Source: Lichenostomus cassidix (taxonomy: Eukaryota > Chordata > Aves > Passeriformes > Meliphagidae). Taken from it: a stretch of 64,000 nt of DNA. Where the stretch lies: assembly GCA_008360975.2 (NCBI GenBank), contig CM039195.1, positions 14,995,010 through 15,059,009 on the forward strand, written 5' to 3'. Under the pieces are notes generated by a model that worked only from the letters and a program-made list of their open reading frames with translations, was not told the origin of the DNA and did not search any database. The translations under genes were made by a program, and so were the position numbers. Positions 61,301 to 64,000 of the stretch are shown here, piece by piece; position 1 is the stretch's first letter, and each line of letters begins with the position of its first letter.

Positions 61301-63067
61301 CTGTCATTCCAGCACCTTGTCCAAAATCCTTCTCCTGGAGCCCCTTTAGGCACTGGAAGGGGAAGGGGATCTAAGGTCTCCCTGAAGCCTTCTCTTCTCC
61401 AAGTGAACATCCCCAGCTCTCCCAGGCTGGCTCCAGAGCAGAGGTGTTCCACCCTCTGATCCTTTTTTGACCCACTTGATCAATCTCACCACACTTCCCC
61501 ACCCTCAGGAGCCCAAGTGCCTCCCCCAGAGCTGCCCCCCTGCTCAGTGCCAGGCTCACCCCTGCATAGAAGTGGAGGTGCTCTTCCACTGTCATGTTGT
61601 CGAAGAGGACATCGTGCTGGGGACACAGCCCGAGGCTGCGGCGGATCAGGACCATGTCCTGGGAGATCTCGTAGCCATTGATGTAAGCTTGCCCACCCGT
61701 CGGGGAGTGCAGACCTGCAGGGAGGGGACACAGTGTCTCAGGGTGACCCCAGTGGCAAAGAGCCAGTGGAAAGGTGGAGGGTCCTGCAAAGCATCCCCCC
61801 CCCCACCAGCTTTCTGCCAAAAATCAGAGCAAGTCTGTCTCTTGCTCAGGCTGGGGTACAAGAGCTTCCTCTCGCCTACAGGGTGGGGTGCAGGGCACCC
61901 ACAAGTGGGAACTGGGCCTGCCACTGCAAAAAGGAGAGCAACAGGCAGGTCAAACATGGTTCTGAGCTGTGCAGAGCGCCAGGCAGGGGCAGGGCAGAGC
62001 TCCAGGAAGGTCCCGTGAGTCCCAAGTAGCCAGGAGCAGCTCAGAGCAACAGAGAACAGAAAGGACCATCAAAGGTCACCATGTCCATCATGCCAAAATA
62101 GGTATCCTGGAGTTCAGCAGCTCAAGAATGACAAACACCAGCTCTACCTTATCTGCCTTATCATGGCAGAGCATACAGAGAGCAATCCTACAGCAGGCCC
62201 AGTCTCAGGGCTCTCCAGCACAAAGTCTGGCTGTCATTTCACCCACTGGCTCATCCCACTCTTGAGGGCTGAGCAGGGAACCCCATGCTCCCTCCATCCC
62301 CCTCTCACTACCCTGGCACCCCTGGCCAACAGCTCAGCAAACTGAAGGTCCTCCAAGAAAGATCAAAAACCCCTCCCTACCCTCAGAGATAGGGTCTGGC
62401 TCTTCTCTGAGGGTCAAGCCATTAGCTCTTCCCTTCCACACCCCAGCCCCAAGCAGGATGCTCCTACCTGTGAGCATGGACAGAGTGGTGGTCTTCCCAG
62501 CACCGTTGTGTCCCAACAGGACAGTGATCTGTCCTTCATACATGTTCACTGTCAGGTCCTTCACTGCCTCTTTTGTCTTGTTCCCCACTTTGAAGACCTG
62601 TGGAGATCACACCCATGAGTTGGTGCTGCACTTCAGGCAAGTGCCTCGGCTCCACCCAGCAGGCAAAGCCCAGGATGCTCATGGGGCATTGGCAGTAGAC
62701 AATAGGTCTAATTCAGGTTAAATTCAGATGTCAACAAGTTAAATAGAGATGTCACTGCACCTGTAAGTACCCAGCACTTCATCCCACCACAAAATGCAGC
62801 CAGCTCTGGGGAAGAGCCATACCCAGTCCTAGGGCTGCACAAGGATACAGAAGCTGCCTGCAGGCAACAGGTTTTACAAAACCATTATGGTGTGTTTGTG
62901 CCCTGCTAGGTAGTCGGTACCTTGGAAAGGTGCTTTATTTTGATGCCTGACACGAGGTCAGCAGGTTCCTCCTCAATATACTGACTCTTCAGGGCTTTCT
63001 CAGGATCCTCCTCTTCCTCCTTCTCTTTCCCCACAACAGTCCTGGGTCGCCCACACCAGTACGACGG
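49173..63067 (-). CDS. ABCA3: ABCA3, lamellar-body phospholipid ABC transporter (5' partial)
   Basis: Twenty-one exons on the - strand encode 1,219 residues in frame to TGA at 49173. In order: 63067-62921, 62597-62468, 61714-61560, 60790-60635, 60328-60118, 59846-59696, 58737-58639, 58476-58284, 57453-57150, 56672-56399, 55503-55299, 54845-54626, 54393-54235, 53761-53589, 53304-53170, 53028-52834, 51881-51694, 51531-51361, 50973-50786, 50679-50606 and 49304-49173. NBD1: Walker A GHNGAGKT (fragment residues 78-85), signature LSGGM (177-181), Walker [13 protein letters not shown] (197-208), H-loop TTHFMD. The second transmembrane half spans about 437-860 with a large lumenal loop. NBD2: Walker A GFNGAGKT (932-939), SGGNKRKLS, Walker [14 protein letters not shown]-loop TSHSMEE. 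ABCA3 loads phospholipid into lamellar bodies of type II pneumocytes (known). The first transmembrane half (about 500 residues) lies right of the window. An ABCA17-like paralogue is the alternative; segment-by-segment similarity to human ABCA3 favours ABCA3. Confidence 0.92.
49383..49458. repeat. Short tandem repeat, about 4 units of 19-20 bp
   Basis: Units resembling CAGGTTGTGACAGGGAA(CC/TG)C repeat with small changes (at about 49380, 49400, 49421 and 49441). Confidence 0.65.
49551..50290. repeat. TA/TATAC-rich low-complexity block with hairpin potential
   Basis: About 740 bp composed almost only of TATATA, TATAC and ATATAA words, with quasi-palindromes such as ACTATATACAGTGTATA. It includes a short (GT)n at 49614-49628 followed by CACACACATAT, which forms an inverted repeat with ATATGTGTGTG. 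Confidence 0.85.
50606..50679 (-). CDS. ABCA3: ABCA3 exon: penultimate
   Basis: 74 nt, [15 protein letters not shown] and NLSWAQ. Flanked by CCCCAG and GTAACA. Confidence 0.93.
50786..50973 (-). CDS. ABCA3: ABCA3 exon: after H-loop
   Basis: 188 nt, [38 protein letters not shown] and EKTFP. Flanked by CTGCAG and GTACCA. Confidence 0.95.
50974..51360 (-). other. ABCA3: ABCA3 intron after the NBD2 Walker B exon
   Basis: 387 bp with GTGACA donor and CTGCAG acceptor. It contains the CR1 fragment at 51003-51160. Confidence 0.9.
51003..51160 (-). mobile_element. CR1 LINE 3'-end fragment
   Basis: 'agattgggttggaaggaaccttaaagctcatccagttcca', then 'gggcagggacaccttccactagaacaggttgctccaagccctgtcc'. Confidence 0.87.
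51361..51531 (-). CDS. ABCA3: ABCA3 exon: NBD2 signature and Walker B
   Basis: 171 nt, [38 protein letters not shown] and IIFTSH. Flanked by CCGCAG and GTGACA. Confidence 0.95.
51543..51597 (-). mobile_element. CR1 LINE extreme 3' tail
   Basis: TACAGAATCATTAAGGCTGG, then 'aacaacctgtaagatcatcaagtccaacct'. Only 55 bp remain, 12 bp from the exon edge at 51531. Confidence 0.75.
51694..51881 (-). CDS. ABCA3: ABCA3 exon: NBD2 Q-loop and helical subdomain
   Basis: 188 nt, [32 protein letters not shown] and [11 protein letters not shown]. Markedly GC-rich. The acceptor is an unusual CCCAAG (AAG rather than CAG/TAG). Confidence 0.93.
51882..52833 (-). other. ABCA3: ABCA3 intron between the NBD2 Walker A and Q-loop exons
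   Basis: 0.95 kb with GTACCC donor and CCCAAG acceptor. It holds the CR1 tail at 52336-52393; nothing else recognised. Confidence 0.88.
52336..52393 (+). mobile_element. CR1-like 3' tail, sense
   Basis: 'ttggacttgatggtccttgtgggtcccttccaaatcagactatgctgtgaaatctgtga', the usual CR1 3' terminus in + orientation. Confidence 0.75.
52834..53028 (-). CDS. ABCA3: ABCA3 exon: NBD2 Walker A
   Basis: 65 codons, [36 protein letters not shown] and [10 protein letters not shown]. Flanked by CTCCAG and GTACCC. Confidence 0.95.
53170..53304 (-). CDS. ABCA3: ABCA3 exon: pre-NBD2 linker
   Basis: 45 codons, [20 protein letters not shown] through LVIKELTK. Flanked by TTTAG and GTGAGG. Confidence 0.94.
53589..53761 (-). 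CDS. ABCA3: ABCA3 exon: TM12
   Basis: 173 nt, [36 protein letters not shown] and CRRRKW. Flanked by CCTCAG and GTTAGT. Confidence 0.93.
54235..54393 (-). CDS. ABCA3: ABCA3 exon: inter-helix segment
   Basis: 159 nt, [20 protein letters not shown] through FICKAF. Flanked by TTTCAG and GTGAGT. Confidence 0.93.
54626..54845 (-). CDS. ABCA3: ABCA3 exon: TM10-TM11
   Basis: 220 nt, [30 protein letters not shown] and [20 protein letters not shown]. Flanked by CCACAG and GTGGGT. Confidence 0.94.
55299..55503 (-). CDS. ABCA3: ABCA3 exon: TM8-TM9
   Basis: 205 nt, [38 protein letters not shown] and [17 protein letters not shown]. Flanked by GACAG and GTGAGT. Confidence 0.94.
55504..56398 (-). other. 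ABCA3: ABCA3 intron with CR1
   Basis: 0.9 kb with GTATGT donor. The CR1 fragment at 55583-55912 is its main content. Confidence 0.88.
55583..55912 (-). mobile_element. CR1 LINE fragment
   Basis: 'ttatagaatagtctgagctgaatagatgacccaagggtcatccagtccagctcctggccctgcacagacaccccaacaatcccaccctgtgc' continuing to 'cagctgctccctcgggtcctgtctcaggtcacagagagcagagatc'. Confidence 0.88.
56399..56672 (-). CDS. ABCA3: ABCA3 exon: lumenal loop
   Basis: 274 nt, [36 protein letters not shown] and [13 protein letters not shown]. Flanked by TGGCAG and GTATGT. Confidence 0.94.
56673..57149 (-). other. ABCA3: ABCA3 intron with CR1
   Basis: 477 bp with GTGAGG donor and TGGCAG acceptor. Contains the CR1 fragment at 56794-56958. 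Confidence 0.9.
56794..56958 (-). mobile_element. CR1 LINE 3'-end fragment
   Basis: 'ccatagaaattcctgagtgggaagggagccacaaggattgagtccaactcctggccctgcacagacaccccaac'. Same subfamily as the copy at 55583. Confidence 0.85.
57150..57453 (-). CDS. ABCA3: ABCA3 exon: TM7 and start of lumenal loop
   Basis: 304 nt. [19 protein letters not shown] begins the first helix of the second half, then [18 protein letters not shown]-richer than its neighbours. Flanked by TTGCAG and GTGAGG. Confidence 0.93.
57454..58283 (-). other. ABCA3: ABCA3 intron
   Basis: 0.83 kb with GTGAGT donor and TTGCAG acceptor. No repeat or exon recognised. Confidence 0.88.
58284..58476 (-). CDS. ABCA3: ABCA3 exon: linker to second transmembrane domain
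   Basis: 193 nt, [20 protein letters not shown] through KLNTG, with a Ser/Asp/Thr-rich stretch ([17 protein letters not shown]). Flanked by GCACAG and GTGAGT. Confidence 0.92.
58639..58737 (-). CDS. ABCA3: ABCA3 exon: [11 protein letters not shown]
   Basis: 99 nt, [20 protein letters not shown] and [16 protein letters not shown]-family conserved end of the first cytosolic domain. Confidence 0.93.
58738..59695 (-). other. ABCA3: ABCA3 intron with long CR1
   Basis: 0.96 kb, more than half of it the CR1 copy at 58930-59505. Confidence 0.9.
58930..59505 (-). mobile_element. CR1 LINE fragment
   Basis: 'cacagaatcatggaaacacagaagggtttgagtttggaatggacttaactgaccatcccattccaccccctgccatgggcagagacacc', then over 500 bp of CR1 text to 'gacagagcagatggggacaatcagctcccccaacctgctagg'. 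Confidence 0.9.
59696..59846 (-). CDS. ABCA3: ABCA3 exon: post-NBD1 regulatory segment
   Basis: 151 nt, [14 protein letters not shown] through [11 protein letters not shown], flanked by CCCCAG and GTAATG. Confidence 0.94.
60118..60328 (-). CDS. ABCA3: ABCA3 exon: NBD1 Walker B and H-loop
   Basis: 211 nt, [12 protein letters not shown] through [10 protein letters not shown], flanked by GTGCAG and GTATGG. Confidence 0.95.
60635..60790 (-). CDS. ABCA3: ABCA3 exon: NBD1 signature; GC donor
   Basis: 52 codons, [12 protein letters not shown] through [20 protein letters not shown]. The acceptor is TGGCAG. The only boundary that keeps the frame into VVMLDEP is AAG|GCAGGT, a GC-AG intron. Confidence 0.9.
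60791..61559 (-). other. ABCA3: ABCA3 intron with CR1
   Basis: 0.77 kb with GTGAGC donor and TGGCAG acceptor. It holds the CR1 copy at 61036-61462. Confidence 0.9.
61036..61462 (-). mobile_element. CR1 LINE fragment
   Basis: 'tatcatggaatcatggaatggtttgggctggaagggacctttaagatcatctagtccaaccaccctgccatgggcagggacacc' extending to 'gctggctccagagcagaggtgttccaccctctgatcc'. It keeps one and a half copies of the 8-bp terminal repeat. Confidence 0.9.
61560..61714 (-). CDS. ABCA3: ABCA3 exon: NBD1 Q-loop
   Basis: 155 nt encoding [28 protein letters not shown] and FYAG. Flanked by CTGCAG and GTGAGC. Confidence 0.94.
61715..62467 (-). other. ABCA3: ABCA3 intron
   Basis: 0.75 kb with GTAGGA donor and CTGCAG acceptor. 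No element recognised with confidence. Confidence 0.88.
62468..62597 (-). CDS. ABCA3: ABCA3 exon: NBD1 Walker A
   Basis: 130 nt encoding [27 protein letters not shown] and MLT. CCACAG acceptor not required by eye; the visible flanks are CTGTGGAG rc (TCCACAG) and GTAGGA. Confidence 0.94.
62598..62920 (-). other. ABCA3: ABCA3 intron
   Basis: 323 bp with GTACCG donor and TCCACAG acceptor. Nothing else seen. Confidence 0.9.
62921..63067 (-). CDS. ABCA3: ABCA3 exon: PSYWCG to HLSK, entry to NBD1
   Basis: 49 codons. Acidic [13 protein letters not shown] linker, then IKIKHLSK, followed by GTACCG. First exon of the gene inside the window. Confidence 0.93.
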
Positions 63068-64000
63068 CTGATGGAGGAAGGCAGAGACAGAAATCAGGCA
63101 CAGGCAGAGCCCATCTCTTCTTCCCAGCCTTGATCATTCTCCTCCTCCCACAGACACCTCCCAACGATCTCCCAGACCACTCTCCTTGGGCTGGGAATTA
63201 CCAAGCAGCACATCTTCAGCAGGCAGGGCCAACATGATGGAACAGCTCCTCCTGCCCTCCTGCTTTCCCCCTATCTCTCCCTTTCAGCAGGACTGCCTGT
63301 GGTTACACAGCAGCTTTTCCCCATCTTCATCTCCACAGGAAAAATTTTGCTGAGAAGTAAAATCACTCAAGCAGAAGCACCCTGCCCAGGAAAGCAGATG
63401 GATGACCACCCCCTCCAAAACTGCTGACACACACTAAATACTGGGGTCCAGCTGCTGCAGTTACAGACCCTTTTTTTTGACCTGGCTCTCTAGGAATGAA
63501 ATTAAGTGTTTGAGACTTTAAATCCCCGTGGGAATAACAATTCAGCAATTCTTGGATGCAAAATCAGCTTTTGTCAATGGCTGCATCTCTGCTTCCCTGG
63601 TCTGGCTGCAAGGGAGAGTGGGGTGCAGGAGTGAAACCACTCAGGGATGAAGAATTTGGAAGGGAGAAGGAAAAACCACTCTATCAAATAACAAAGGATC
63701 CATCTCCAGTATCCAGACAGAATGTGTCCTCTCTGCAGCCATGGAGCCGCAGTGCCCACTGCAGCTGCAGCTGCAGAAGGTGATGCCAAGTTTGGCTTGG
63801 CAGAGTGAGGGTGGCTCAGCTGATGGGATGACAGTTGTCACCCATCCCCTGGCATGTGGGGGGTGGCAGTGGGACACAGGTCAACCATGCCTGCCTGGAT
63901 CACAGTACTTAGGGGGTGTCAGATGACTGGATCTGGTTGCTCACACCTGGGGTTTTTCTCCAATGCCTTTGCTTGGGCATGGAGATATTTAACAACACCC
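63068..64000 (-). other. ABCA3: ABCA3 intron continuing past the window edge
   Basis: No coding segment of the first transmembrane half is recognisable here. A CTGCAGCTGCAGCTGCAG run lies at 63762-63777. Confidence 0.75.

Noticed and set aside
62040..62130. Possible CR1 remnant (AGAACAGAAAGGACCATCAA...)
   Set aside because: Too short and too diverged to distinguish from chance similarity to the CR1 tail.

Overview
This window reads as a bird nuclear chromosome. It carries multi-exon vertebrate genes, at least fourteen fragments of CR1 LINEs of the avian type (recognisable by 3' ends resembling TTCTATGATTCT), GC-rich promoter segments and small introns. The gene order RAB40C - WFIKKN1 - METTL26 - tRNA-Gly(CCC) - MCRIP2 matches human 16p13.3, and ABCA3 follows MCRIP2. 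A bird microchromosome corresponding to chicken chromosome 14 is likely, but that assignment comes from memory of synteny, not from a search.

Layout. 1-30.4 kb is RAB40C on the + strand. The first coding exon, with the P-loop, lies left of the window. Five coding exons follow, then a 2.6 kb 3' UTR with two Pumilio-type motifs and an ATTAAA signal. 30.4-34.3 kb is a gap that becomes very GC-rich toward WFIKKN1. 34.3-36.9 kb is WFIKKN1 on the + strand, with two coding exons encoding a WAP/Kazal/Ig/Kunitz/Kunitz/NTR protein. 37.4-40.3 kb is METTL26 on the - strand, convergent with WFIKKN1, with six exons; its first intron holds a diverged minisatellite. A tRNA-Gly(CCC) sits on the same strand 120 bp upstream of the METTL26 start codon. 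41.4-42.3 kb is a degenerate GTGTCC-type array that runs into the CpG-rich MCRIP2 promoter. 42.4-46.0 kb is MCRIP2 on the + strand, with five exons and AATAAA. 46.0-49.2 kb is an unresolved gap with two further poly(A) signals and one small secreted-peptide-like ORF. 49.2-63.1 kb is ABCA3 on the - strand. Twenty-one exons encode 1,219 residues, from just before NBD1 to the C-terminus; the first transmembrane half lies beyond 64 kb.

All exon boundaries were placed by reading splice sites against the reading frame. Each gene closes in frame: RAB40C ends at residue 281, WFIKKN1 has 573 aa, METTL26 208 aa, MCRIP2 144 aa and the ABCA3 fragment 1,219 aa.

The genes do not form one pathway. They are a GTPase that serves as a CUL5 ubiquitin-ligase receptor, a secreted binder of GDF8/GDF11, a putative methyltransferase, a stress-granule/ERK-linked small protein and a lamellar-body lipid transporter. 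I found no previously undescribed system that I could defend. The best leads are a GC-AG intron in ABCA3, the METTL26 intronic minisatellite with repeated splice-acceptor-like units, the conserved tRNA in the METTL26 promoter, and unidentified ORFs inside RAB40C intron 3 and between MCRIP2 and ABCA3.
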